Source: Actinomycetes bacterium
GTDB lineage: Bacteria; Actinomycetota; Aquicultoria; Aquicultorales; Aquicultoraceae
DNA: 64,000 bases
Direction: 5' to 3'
Assembly: GCA_021794835.1 (NCBI GenBank)
Contig: JAJYQA010000029.1
Coordinates: forward strand, 111,090-175,089
This document shows, piece by piece, positions 19,914-31,664 of the stretch. Within the stretch, counting starts at the first letter, position 1. Every line of letters starts with the position of its first letter. The notes under the pieces were generated by a model. The model was not told the DNA's origin. It was given only the letters and a program-made list of their open reading frames with translations, and did not search any database. The translations under genes were made by a program, and so were the position numbers.

Positions 19914-21163
19914 CTCAGGGAATTGATCTTACCGGCATCTCCTGGGTACGGCTCTCGTTTGTCGACGTGTTTGGGGTGAGCCACTCAATGCAGCTGCCTG
20001 CCGAGCGGTTTGCCGCTGCAGTGGCGCGTGGCGAGCCGTTTGATGGCTCATCTCTTGAGGGACGGGCACGTCTCCTCGAGGTCGACATGCGTCTACGTCC
20101 CGACCCAGAAACTCTCGTTCACCTTGGGTACGGACTCGCACGCGCAGTATGTACGGTGCTTACGAATGATGGAACGCCATGGTTAAGTGATCCTCGCACG
20201 GCGCTTGCAATGGTGATAAAAGATACCGGCGAGCTTGGCCGCAACTATACTGCTGCTGCTGAGCTCGAGTTCTATCTACTTAATGCCTCTGGCACGCCAA
20301 TCGATGGGGACGGCTACTTCGAGGAAACCGATAGCGTTGGGATGAAGGTCGTCCGTGATGCGGCCGACCGGCTGGCCTCGTACGGCATCGCTATCGACTC
20401 CTCGCATCACGAAGCCGGACCGGGCCAGTACGAGATCGACCTTGCCCATCTTTCGCCTATGCGCTTAGCCGATGCCCTTGTTCTCGCTAAGCACGTGGTG
20501 CGCGAGGCAGCAGCTGGCGCAGGGCTTCGCGCTACATTCATGCCCCGCCCGTTCGCCGGGGAGGCTGGCTCGGGGCTCCACCTTCACCAGCGCATCGGCT
20601 CACAGCTTGTGCGGGACGACGATGTTCTCAACGAAGAGGGCCGCTTTTTCTTGGCAGGCCAGCTGTCGCATGCTCGGGGGCTCTCGGCACTGGCATCTCC
20701 AACCGTTAATTCATATAAACGCTTGCACTCTGGACCGGAGGCCCCAAGTGCCGCTGTGTGGGCTCACCTTAACCGGGGAGCTCTTGTGCGGCTGAGCCCG
20801 AACATGATGGGTGGCGCCACGATCGAGTTTCGAGGGTCGGATCCCTCAGCGAACCCATACCTCTTGCTCGCAGGCCTCTTAGCTGCGGGCGCTCACGGCC
20901 TAGAGTTAAGCATTGAACTACCGCCAGCCCTTGAAGAAGATATCGGTATATTTGACCCGGCAGCGAGCGACTCAGCACGCTTTGAGCCACTGCCTCGTGA
21001 CCTCGACGATGCGCTTGATGCTCTTCTCGCCGACGACGTACTGGTCGATGCATTTGATCAGCAGCTCCTGTCGCAGCTCGTTGATGGCCGCCGTGCCGAG
21101 GCAGCCGCCTATCGCATGCAGGTTACGCCATGGGAGTTAGATCGTTATCTAAACGAGGCGTAA
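19910..21163 (+). CDS. Glutamine synthetase-like protein
   Basis: EFYLLNASG, SSHHEAGPGQYEIDL, ATFMPRPFAGEAGSGLHLHQ, IEFRGSDPSANPYLLLAGLL; ATGA overlap with the kinase stop. Confidence 0.9.
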   Translation: MTQGIDLTGISWVRLSFVDVFGVSHSMQLPAERFAAAVARGEPFDGSSLEGRARLLEVDMRLRPDPETLVHLGYGLARAVCTVLTNDGTPWLSDPRTALAMVIKDTGELGRNYTAAAELEFYLLNASGTPIDGDGYFEETDSVGMKVVRDAADRLASYGIAIDSSHHEAGPGQYEIDLAHLSPMRLADALVLAKHVVREAAAGAGLRATFMPRPFAGEAGSGLHLHQRIGSQLVRDDDVLNEEGRFFLAGQLSHARGLSALASPTVNSYKRLHSGPEAPSAAVWAHLNRGALVRLSPNMMGGATIEFRGSDPSANPYLLLAGLLAAGAHGLELSIELPPALEEDIGIFDPAASDSARFEPLPRDLDDALDALLADDVLVDAFDQQLLSQLVDGRRAEAAAYRMQVTPWELDRYLNEA

Positions 21164-21190
21164 TCTACTGCACCGTCACACATGATACAT

Positions 21191-21211
21191 GTAGTTACCC
21201 TATTTATGGGG
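21191..21211 (+). repeat. GTAG-footed hairpin repeat copy 1
   Basis: GTAGTTACCCTATTTATGGGG. Confidence 0.6.
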
Positions 21212-21218
21212 CGTAGGC

Positions 21219-21239
21219 GTAGTTGTCCCATTTATGGGG
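21219..21239 (+). repeat. GTAG-footed hairpin repeat copy 2
   Basis: GTAGTTGTCCCATTTATGGGG. Confidence 0.65.
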
Positions 21240-21284
21240 TTGCCAAGAGCAATGGTTGAAGTCGGTCAGTGTGCGGTGGTGCAG

Positions 21285-21305
21285 TCCGATAAATCGGGCA
21301 ACTAC
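21285..21305 (-). repeat. GTAG-footed hairpin repeat copy 3 (inverted relative to copy 2)
   Basis: TCCGATAAATCGGGCAACTAC. Confidence 0.65.
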
Positions 21306-21487
21306 GCATCAATTTTAGCCATAAGTTTTTGCCGCATTCGTGCATTTATCCAACGGTATTTATCCAACAGTACAAACGGGCACATCATAATTTATCCACT
21401 GGGCTCACGCCCTATCCCTTCCGCAGACATATTATTCTCCTAAGGTCTCATAAAGATTTTGTAAAAATCACTAGGACAGAAAGGAGA

Positions 21488-23062
21488 ATGATTATGTCAA
21501 GCAGTACTGCAACCGGGGGTGAGATGAAACGCACCCTAACCCTCACCGGTATCACGATGAATGCCATGTCGTTTATTGCGCCGGGAGCATTTTTATGGAC
21601 AACCTTCCAACTTCAAGCGGCGCAGTCGGCAGGTGGGGCCTCGACAGCATTCGATATGTGGACGGGTTTGTTCTTCTCGGTTATTCTTGCGATGCTCACC
21701 GCGTACAGCTATAGCGAACTCGCTCGCATATACCCAAATGCAGGAACCGGATCGAGCTACTACTTCGCTGAGGCGGCCCTTCTCGACAAAGAAAAAGCCC
21801 AACACCGCCGTTTTGCACGCGTAAGCAAAATCACTATTGGGTGGATCAGCCATCTTTATTACTGGATTTATCCCGCCATCATGGTAGCATTTACCGCAAC
21901 ACTATTTGGCTACATCTACCAGGTGATTACCGGTCAGACGCTCTCATGGCTCGTACTGTCGATTATAGCCGTTGTCTTCGCATTAATTAGCGGCTATATT
22001 GCCTTCAGGGGTATTTCGGGCTCGACCAATACGGCAATCGCCATTAACGTCATTCAGCTTACATCACTGTTCGCGTTTGCTGTTGTGGCCATCATCTTCC
22101 GCCTGAGCCACCCACATGCCGTGGGAGGCTACGAGATGGCGCACGCTACCGGGGTAATCTTCCCACATAGTCTAATGCATGTTATTTACCAGTCGACAAT
22201 TGCTATCCTGCTTTTAGTCGGATTTGAGTCAGTCACGGCGCTTGGAGCCGAGGCAAAGAATCCAGATAAAGATATTAAGAAAGGTGTTATTCTCAGCCTT
22301 GCTATACAGGGCTTGGTTGCTTACCTCTTCGAGTACTTTGCCGCTAACTATGTAGTGGGTGGCGCTACAATTACCGCTATAGGTCAGCATGGGGCAAAGC
22401 TCACCGGCTACGCAGCCGCGGCGACGGATTCCGCGCCACTTGGCACGATGATTAAGACGATCGGCAACCAGATGTTTGGCGGTATCGGCCAGACGTTAGC
22501 TCTTCTGATGGCGGCGACTGTCTTGCTCGCCCTCATCGGTACCACGCTCGCTTGCCTTAACTCAGGCGTGCGCATCACTTACTCGATGGCCAGGGACAAA
22601 GAGATGCCGAGCATTCTCGGTTTGCTGCACGGTAAGTTCGCCACGCCACACGGAGGTATATGGGTTCTTACTGCGGCAACTGCGGCGATTGCAATCTACG
22701 GTGTAAAGAATGTGGATACGCTCACGCAGATCACGCTTGCCTCAAACGCCGGGACGTTCATTGTTTACGGGCTTACCTGCCTGATCGCGATCGTTGCGTT
22801 CGCGAGCCGTCACGATAAGCATCCCATAAAGCACCTTGCGATACCCGGTCTTGGATTCCTTATGAACTTCGCGGAGTTCGTAGGTATTATCTACCTCGCC
22901 GTCATGGCAGGCGGTGCCACCGCAAGTGACGCTTATATCGCCATGGGCATGGTAGCTGTCTGGGTTGTAGTAGGCATAGTGTGGATTGCTATGAACCCAC
23001 AGAAGCGCGGAGTAAAGCTTATACAAGCTCCGGAAGCTCTTAAAACTAGCGAGGCTAGTTAG
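21488..23062 (+). CDS. APC-family amino acid/polyamine permease
   Basis: Multi-TM protein; MNAMSFIAPGAFLWTTF..., VGFESVTALGAEAKNPDKDIKKGV; RBS AGGAG upstream. Confidence 0.9.
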   Translation: MIMSSSTATGGEMKRTLTLTGITMNAMSFIAPGAFLWTTFQLQAAQSAGGASTAFDMWTGLFFSVILAMLTAYSYSELARIYPNAGTGSSYYFAEAALLDKEKAQHRRFARVSKITIGWISHLYYWIYPAIMVAFTATLFGYIYQVITGQTLSWLVLSIIAVVFALISGYIAFRGISGSTNTAIAINVIQLTSLFAFAVVAIIFRLSHPHAVGGYEMAHATGVIFPHSLMHVIYQSTIAILLLVGFESVTALGAEAKNPDKDIKKGVILSLAIQGLVAYLFEYFAANYVVGGATITAIGQHGAKLTGYAAAATDSAPLGTMIKTIGNQMFGGIGQTLALLMAATVLLALIGTTLACLNSGVRITYSMARDKEMPSILGLLHGKFATPHGGIWVLTAATAAIAIYGVKNVDTLTQITLASNAGTFIVYGLTCLIAIVAFASRHDKHPIKHLAIPGLGFLMNFAEFVGIIYLAVMAGGATASDAYIAMGMVAVWVVVGIVWIAMNPQKRGVKLIQAPEALKTSEAS

Positions 23063-23073
23063 GTAGAGGAGAT

Positions 23074-24012
23074 ATGAAAACAATGGTTTCTGGGGAGACC
23101 TTTCAGCCCGGGCGGATTGCCGCCCGGGCTATCCCACATGCAATACAGGTAAGACCGGGCCTATTCATGCCGCCTGAGGAGGACGGCGATGGCTCTATAT
23201 CGGTGCACGCGGTTCTCTCCAAGCTCTCGTGGGCACTCTGTTCGCATTCGGGTGCTGTGCGTCCTGAAAACGAGGACTTTGCTGGCACGTACGTGCCAGC
23301 GCTCCCCGAAGAGCGCGGACCGCTATTTGTGGTTGCGGATGGTATGGGGGGACATGCTGCAGGCGAGGTGGCGAGCCGTATTGCAGTGGAGACTGTGCTT
23401 GAGGTATGGACGAACGGCTCCACTGCCCCTCCCAAGCAGGCACTTCGAGCTGCGGCGCGCGCCGCAAACGCTGAGGTGTTTACAGCCTCACTAGAATATG
23501 GGCGCCGGGGTATGGGCACGACACTCACTGCACTCGCACTCTCTGGCCGTGAAGCGTTCGTTGCACATGTAGGCGATAGCCGTGCGTATCTCGTGCGTGA
23601 CAAGCAGTGCTCACAGCTCACCTCGGATCACTCACGAGTGGCCGAGATGCTCCGGACACGGCTTATCTCGCCCGAGCAGGCAAAAAATCATCCCGCACGG
23701 TCGATGCTCACACGCAGCCTCGGCTCCGAGCCAGCGGTACAGGTAGACCTAGCACGCACAGACGTCTTACCTGGCGATACCTTTGTGCTCTGCTCTGACG
23801 GGCTTTGGGATCTCGTCTCGCGCCGTGATATTGCTGAAGTAACTACCACACCGACCGCAAACGAAGCTGCCGAGATGCTCGTCAAGACTGCTCTAAAGCG
23901 AGGGGCCCCTGATAACGTCACCGTCATTTTAGTCCACATTACCTCGGAGCTTCCCACTCTGTCTGTTTACCACGCTAAGCCTCGGTGGCCGTTCTTTCGA
24001 CGGGGACGGTAA
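23074..24012 (+). CDS. PP2C-family Ser/Thr phosphatase
   Basis: RPENEDFAG, VVADGMGGHAAGEVAS, VAHVGDSRAYL, LCSDGLWDLV, GAPDNVTVI. Confidence 0.93.
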   Translation: MKTMVSGETFQPGRIAARAIPHAIQVRPGLFMPPEEDGDGSISVHAVLSKLSWALCSHSGAVRPENEDFAGTYVPALPEERGPLFVVADGMGGHAAGEVASRIAVETVLEVWTNGSTAPPKQALRAAARAANAEVFTASLEYGRRGMGTTLTALALSGREAFVAHVGDSRAYLVRDKQCSQLTSDHSRVAEMLRTRLISPEQAKNHPARSMLTRSLGSEPAVQVDLARTDVLPGDTFVLCSDGLWDLVSRRDIAEVTTTPTANEAAEMLVKTALKRGAPDNVTVILVHITSELPTLSVYHAKPRWPFFRRGR

Positions 24013-24034
24013 GGGCATCTTATTTATAGCTCTT

Positions 24035-24090
24035 TTAAGCCAGCCTTACCTTTTTTGCGATATTGATAAGGAGAGCGGTAAGGAAATTAA
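24035..24090 (+). repeat. 56-bp direct repeat, copy 1 (3' end of the PAP2 gene duplicated)
   Basis: Identical to 25009-25064. Confidence 0.9.
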
Positions 24091-24109
24091 TATAGAAAGA
24101 TAAATAGGT

Positions 24110-24382
24110 TTAGCTTGCCGTAAGCTCTCGCTTACGCTCCTCGTATTCTTCCTTGCCGATCTCGCCTCTAGCGTACCTTTCGTTTAGGATTTCAAGAGCA
24201 CGGCTTGAAGTTGGTGGTCCAGGTGGTGCGCCGTATCTACCTGCACCGGCCTGTCTTATCAACCACCAGATCAACAAACCGATACCGACAAGCAGTAGAA
24301 TTGTGAAAATCAGGCTAATTATAAAACCAAAAACCCCAAGGCCTCCGCCGAAGCCAAAATCGCCGCAAAAAGGGCATGGCAT
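24110..24382 (-). CDS. SHOCT-domain small membrane protein
   Basis: TM helix plus C-terminal LEILNERYARGEIGKEEYEERKREL. Confidence 0.85.
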   Translation of the reverse strand: MPCPFCGDFGFGGGLGVFGFIISLIFTILLLVGIGLLIWWLIRQAGAGRYGAPPGPPTSSRALEILNERYARGEIGKEEYEERKRELTAS

Positions 24383-24396
24383 TTTTATCTCCTCCT

Positions 24397-24912
24397 TTAT
24401 GGCTCAAGCGTTTTTAAGTAATCAATTACATCGTTTAGGTCTTGATCCGACATATGCCAGCGGGGCATGTTTTGGTTTAGCGTGCCACCTTTCTCATCTT
24501 GCCCGCGTGTTATTGCTCTCTTAATAAGGTTATTGTTGAAGCCTTCCTTTATCAATGTCCTATACGTTATATTAGGTGCGGTAAATCTTCCCATCATTAT
24601 TACTGTGCCGCCCCTGCCGTCTGGACCATGGCAATTAGCACATCCTCCACCATGCATTTGAAACCAGATAGGCCCTCCGGTAGCGGTTATGGTGTCTCGA
24701 GAGCTCGTGCCGGTAAAAAATATTTGCTCGCCATTGCTTTTAAAACCGCCAGAGGGGAACCGCGTCCCGGGTCCTCGAAAAGGCTCCCTTATATGACCAG
24801 GCTGACTTGGCATAAATGAGAAGTAATTAACCGCAAAAAGGCCAATAAGACCAACTATAATAAGAATAATGGCGGTCGGCAAAAGCCACTTCACAATAAC
24901 CTCCTTACGCAC
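24397..24912 (-). CDS. Membrane-anchored c-type cytochrome
   Basis: N-terminal TM, GGGCANCHGPDGRGG heme motif, NMPRWHMSDQDLNDVIDYLKTL. Confidence 0.85.
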   Translation of the reverse strand: MRKEVIVKWLLPTAIILIIVGLIGLFAVNYFSFMPSQPGHIREPFRGPGTRFPSGGFKSNGEQIFFTGTSSRDTITATGGPIWFQMHGGGCANCHGPDGRGGTVIMMGRFTAPNITYRTLIKEGFNNNLIKRAITRGQDEKGGTLNQNMPRWHMSDQDLNDVIDYLKTLEP

Positions 24913-25008
24913 TTTAGCCCGGTATACCCATCTTTTATCTTGGTAAACGCATCCTGTTTGCTAAGATGGTATTGTGCGATGGAGGATAATTACGACGGTA
25001 TAGTTCTC

Positions 25009-25064
25009 TTAAGCCAGCCTTACCTTTTTTGCGATATTGATAAGGAGAGCGGTAAGGAAATTAA
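25009..25064 (+). repeat. 56-bp direct repeat, copy 2
   Basis: TTAAGCCAGCCTTACC...GGTAAGGAAATTAA identical to 24035-24090. Confidence 0.9.
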
Positions 25065-25584
25065 GTTTCAGCCTTAATTTCCACACCGCAAAGCCGGAAA
25101 CTGACCCGATGAGTGCCCCGCCTAAAACATCAAATGGGTAGTGAACCCCGACAAATACTCTTGAAAGGGCGATAATAAATCCCAATATAATTGAAAGGGT
25201 GCCGATTCGCTTATTCCAAAGCCAGACAAGGCTTGCAATAGCAAATGAAAACGTGACATGATCTGATGGAAAAGAAGGATCAGACGACGATTTGACAATC
25301 AAAAGATTAACATCATGAAACACAAATGGGCGCGGTCTAAAGTAGATATGCCCAATAATTTGATTGATAAGTAACGCCGCAGCAAAACTTATAACCGATA
25401 AAATTGCGACTTGCTTACCCTCGTTACCTTTCTTGAACCACAGATAGAGAAGCGGTATGGCAAAAAGAAGCGGTCCGAATTTTGCTATTGCCACCATGAG
25501 AGTATCAATAAGGTGCCATTTTCCTGCAAATTGGTTAACAATTTGGAACAGTTGGTAATCTAATGCCTGCATTGTCCTCCTCAT
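25009..25584 (-). CDS. PAP2-family phosphatase
   Basis: RPRPF, PSFPSDHVTFSFAIA, SRVFVGVHYPFDVLGG motifs. Confidence 0.88.
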   Translation of the reverse strand: MRRTMQALDYQLFQIVNQFAGKWHLIDTLMVAIAKFGPLLFAIPLLYLWFKKGNEGKQVAILSVISFAAALLINQIIGHIYFRPRPFVFHDVNLLIVKSSSDPSFPSDHVTFSFAIASLVWLWNKRIGTLSIILGFIIALSRVFVGVHYPFDVLGGALIGSVSGFAVWKLRLKLNFLTALLINIAKKVRLA

Positions 25585-25592
25585 ATCTTCTA

Positions 25593-27317
25593 CTAAAAAA
25601 AGTTAACAATCTCTCGCTTTAGTTCTTCATAGGCCAAAATAATTTTATCAGTAATTGATAATCCTTTGGGTTCTATTTTAACATTTTGCTCGGTAATGGT
25701 GTTGCCATTAACCTTAACCAGTTTGTAAAAATAGCGTGCTTCTGGCTGATGCCCTAATAGCTCATATCTTACCCCTTTTTGCAGAGGATAATAAACCCCC
25801 ATTGTTTTAACCGAATAAACGGTCTTGACATGGAAACGGGCCATCAAGCTGGTGAATCTCGCAGATTCAGATGGTGCTGTGTAGGTAATAACAAATATAT
25901 TTTGCGAGCCCTCGGCTTTTTGAAGCTCACCGGCAAGCCAAGAAAAATCAACGTCTTTTATAGATTGCTTTGCTGTGTCAAGAATGATAAAGGTTGAGTT
26001 TTGGTAGTTAAAATCATAATTCTTTGGCCCGAAGAGTTGTAAATAGATCGGCTCTCCTCGATCGATAAGCTCATGTGAACCAATATCTGTATAAAGAGGT
26101 ACCTTTAAGGCACCAACTTGGTCAAGAAAATCGCGGTACCTTCTTTTCTCGCCATCTTTGACAAGATCCCCTGCGTGCAGCAAAAAGGATGGATTGGCAG
26201 TGTTAACCGAGGAGATGAGCTGATCAAATATTGGACCGGCATCCCGGGTGTCTCCGGTAACTGAGAAACTAAAACGGTTTGTGGCAGCTTTTGGTTTTAA
26301 GACAATATCAGTCTCTTTAGCCGGTGTTAGGCTTACTCCAAGGCCCAGCGTTAAATCATCAATAGCAAACGGCTTTTGGCTAAGCGAGCTGCCTTGTACT
26401 GCTGTATCATTTGCCTTTATATTCCTGATGGTGATGGTAATAAAGGCCGGCTGCTTAATATTTGAAAACTTTATCGTGGGCCTACCAAGTGCGGTTATAA
26501 GGAGACTGTTACTCCCAAGGTCACTTATGAATCCATGCTCAACAGTAAAATTAGTTCCCTTAATGCTGCCGTGGGTAAGCCCCGCATTTTTGCCGGTTCT
26601 AGGCAAGACAATTAAAGCTCCTGAGACAGCGTAGACTAAGAGCCAAAGAAGAACAGATACTGCTATTGCAATAGCGATTATTTTTAGGCCAAGGCGTTTG
26701 TAGAGATGTTTCTTTCTCTGATAGAAACGATATAGATATACGGTTACTAGAAGAACGGCAACGGTAAGTCCGGCTAATCGAAATAGATGAAAGAAGCGAA
26801 GCGTCGCATCGAGGTTTTTGCCGAAATAGAAGGTAGCACTGGCCACCAGCGTCACAAAGACGCTTGCCGCTGCAAGATTATAGGCAAGAAACCGTCTGTA
26901 CTCCATATGCGAGATGCCGGCAATTAAAGCAGCGGTGATGCGGGTGGTTGAGAAAAAGTGAGCGCTAAAGACTGTGCGGCCGCCCTTTTCCTTAAACAGA
27001 GCCTCCATAGCATCAAGCTTAGCCTTATCTATGCGCACGTAGCGCCCATATTTTTCAACGAGCCTTCTACCGCCAAGCCTTCCAATCCAAAAGCCGATAT
27101 TATCTCCCGTTGCATCCCCAAGAATTGCAATAGGGATAACCAGCCATACCTTTAAGACACCCTGCCCAGCAAAAAAAGCAAGAACAATTAAGGCGGTCTC
27201 GGCGGGGACAGGGATACCGGCATTCTCCAGCATCATGCCAAAGAACGCCACTAGGTAACCGTAAGAGTGAATATACGGTGATAAAAGATTGATAAAGTGT
27301 TGGGCCTCTGTGTTCAT
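25593..27317 (-). CDS. DedA-family membrane protein fused to a C-terminal metallophosphoesterase domain
   Basis: N-terminal DedA (GMMLENAGIPVPAE, GDATGDNIGFWIGRLGG, FSTTRITAALIAGISHM), C-terminal LHAGDLVKDGEKRRYRDFLD...DIGSHEL. Confidence 0.8.
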   Translation of the reverse strand: MNTEAQHFINLLSPYIHSYGYLVAFFGMMLENAGIPVPAETALIVLAFFAGQGVLKVWLVIPIAILGDATGDNIGFWIGRLGGRRLVEKYGRYVRIDKAKLDAMEALFKEKGGRTVFSAHFFSTTRITAALIAGISHMEYRRFLAYNLAAASVFVTLVASATFYFGKNLDATLRFFHLFRLAGLTVAVLLVTVYLYRFYQRKKHLYKRLGLKIIAIAIAVSVLLWLLVYAVSGALIVLPRTGKNAGLTHGSIKGTNFTVEHGFISDLGSNSLLITALGRPTIKFSNIKQPAFITITIRNIKANDTAVQGSSLSQKPFAIDDLTLGLGVSLTPAKETDIVLKPKAATNRFSFSVTGDTRDAGPIFDQLISSVNTANPSFLLHAGDLVKDGEKRRYRDFLDQVGALKVPLYTDIGSHELIDRGEPIYLQLFGPKNYDFNYQNSTFIILDTAKQSIKDVDFSWLAGELQKAEGSQNIFVITYTAPSESARFTSLMARFHVKTVYSVKTMGVYYPLQKGVRYELLGHQPEARYFYKLVKVNGNTITEQNVKIEPKGLSITDKIILAYEELKREIVNFF

Positions 27318-27384
27318 CCAATTAATTATATCTCATAACGGGTTAAGCTCAACCCTGAGGTAGCTAAGTATGGTTGACGGTGTA

Positions 27385-27741
27385 CTAATCCTCCGGGCCA
27401 AAACACTTGTGGTAATCGATGCAGACTCCACAGCTGGGGGATTTGCAGACATAGACGCCTTCCATCTCGCAGAGTTGTTTGTAGAAGAACTTCTTCCATT
27501 TCATATCGTGCGTGTTTTTATCAAACAGGGGCTTGAAATGCTTCTCGAGAATATCGCTAAGCTCTTGTCTATTTTGAAGTTTCAAGTCTTGCCATAGGTG
27601 GTTTTCTCCTAGGCAGGCATAAGCAATAGTGTTGGCCCACCGCTCGGTATCCATGTCCTTGCCGCTTCTGTGGGCTAGCAAAAGCTCAACCAGATCATTG
27701 AACTCTCCCTTGCGTCTCTCAAAAACTTCCCGGTTTACCAT
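27385..27741 (-). CDS. nifQ: NifQ-like molybdenum-processing protein
   Basis: HLWQDLKLQNRQELSDILEKHF, DMKWKKFFYKQLCEMEGVYVCKSPSCGVCIDYHKCFGPED (Cx4CxxCx5C). Confidence 0.88.
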   Translation of the reverse strand: MVNREVFERRKGEFNDLVELLLAHRSGKDMDTERWANTIAYACLGENHLWQDLKLQNRQELSDILEKHFKPLFDKNTHDMKWKKFFYKQLCEMEGVYVCKSPSCGVCIDYHKCFGPED

Positions 27742-27753
27742 CTTTATGTCTCC

Positions 27754-29016
27754 CTAAAAGATCAACCGTTCAATGTACCAGACAAAAATTCCACAAACGT
27801 AACCTAAGGCGGCTGGCAATGCTGCTATTTTTAGGTACTTGTAAAAGCTAAGCTCTTTTACAACACCCATGGTAACGACGCCAGCCGTGGAGCCAATTAC
27901 CAGTATCGAACCTCCGGTTCCCACGGTAAGCGCCACAAGCACCCAAATGGAGGGATCGGAGGTTTTAAGGATATTCATTGATGCGGCCGTAAGCGGCACA
28001 TTGTCAACCAGGGCCGAGAGAGCTCCCATAACTGAACTGCCGGTGATATATCTGGATAATACGGGGCTATGCCCAAATAAGCTGTTTGACACAGTGTTTA
28101 AGATTCCCATATGCTCAAGCGCTGCTACAGCCAGGAGAATCCCGACGAAGAATTTTAGACTTGAGATATCGGTTTTCTGAAGTAGCTTCTCAATTGATGC
28201 GTTAAAATGTGTTTTGTGGTCAGGTAGTTGCTTCTTAAGTAGATCTATTAAAATCCAGGTAAAACCAAGTCCAACCAGTAAACCCATATATGGCCTTAAG
28301 CCAAATGCATTAAATGCAAACGGTAACACGAATGACCCGAATACTGATGCAATAACGAGCTTCTCCGATTTGGAAAGATTAGTATCTATAACCTCAGGGT
28401 CGAACCTTTTGCCCTGGCTGATTTTCCTAATCATTAAAAATGCGGCAACTAGATAGATGACCAGAGCGGGGATAAATCCATACAGCATAACATCGCTGCT
28501 GGAAAACTTTCCGTTAAGCCAGAGCATAGTAGTAGTTACATCACCGATTGGCGAAAACGCTCCCCCTGCGTTTGCCGCTATAACCATAAGCGCTGCTGCT
28601 ATGAGAAGGTCTCTGCCTCTGAAGAAAAGGCGGGCAAGCTGAGTAAATATAATTGCAGTTGTCATGTTGTTAATAACCGCAGAAATTAAAAAGGAAAGGG
28701 TAGACATAATCCAGAGCATTTGCACATTATCAAGCTTCTTAGTAATAAGCCACGAACGAACAGTGTCGAAAAAACGGTAGTGCACAAGTATCTCAACCAA
28801 CGCCATCGCCGATAGCAAGAAAACTATAATCTCAAAGATACTCGCGTCAGCTTCGCTAAGATGTACCGGTAAATTGGCCTTATCTGTAATTGCTATAATC
28901 AACCAAAGGATTCCAGCAAAAAGTATGGCAATTGCGCTTTTGCTTATCTGAAGCTTATGCTCAAATGCAATTAATACATAACCAATTATAAATACGAATG
29001 ATGCCAGAATAACCAT
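27754..29016 (-). CDS. NhaD/ArsB-type ion transporter (Na+/H+ antiporter-like)
   Basis: Multi-TM; INNMTTAIIFTQLARLF, ANAGGAFSPIGDVTTTMLW, LSALVDNVPLTAA. Confidence 0.82.
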   Translation of the reverse strand: MVILASFVFIIGYVLIAFEHKLQISKSAIAILFAGILWLIIAITDKANLPVHLSEADASIFEIIVFLLSAMALVEILVHYRFFDTVRSWLITKKLDNVQMLWIMSTLSFLISAVINNMTTAIIFTQLARLFFRGRDLLIAAALMVIAANAGGAFSPIGDVTTTMLWLNGKFSSSDVMLYGFIPALVIYLVAAFLMIRKISQGKRFDPEVIDTNLSKSEKLVIASVFGSFVLPFAFNAFGLRPYMGLLVGLGFTWILIDLLKKQLPDHKTHFNASIEKLLQKTDISSLKFFVGILLAVAALEHMGILNTVSNSLFGHSPVLSRYITGSSVMGALSALVDNVPLTAASMNILKTSDPSIWVLVALTVGTGGSILVIGSTAGVVTMGVVKELSFYKYLKIAALPAALGYVCGIFVWYIERLIF

Positions 29017-29340
29017 GTATAAACCCTCGGCACACCTGCGAATCTATATAGATAAGGATAAGGTACTGCGCAGATTAATTAAAGTGCTTATACGGCTGTA
29101 CAATATATACAGGCGGATTCTGTACGAAAATCCACGAGTCTATTCTTTTTAATTCTCACATCAATGAACGATGAACCATGAAACATAAACGAAAAATTCG
29201 TTTGTCCACCCGTATACTTTTCCTTTGAATACTTTATTCCCCAGGCCAAAGATAACCTCTCGCAACACTTCTAAAATTGAAAACCATAACATTAGCTTGG
29301 AAGTTCAATCTGGTCCCCGGACCCGGTTCCCGGACCCTAA

Positions 29341-31655
<2,315 letters not shown>

Positions 31656-31664
31656 GTGAGACGG

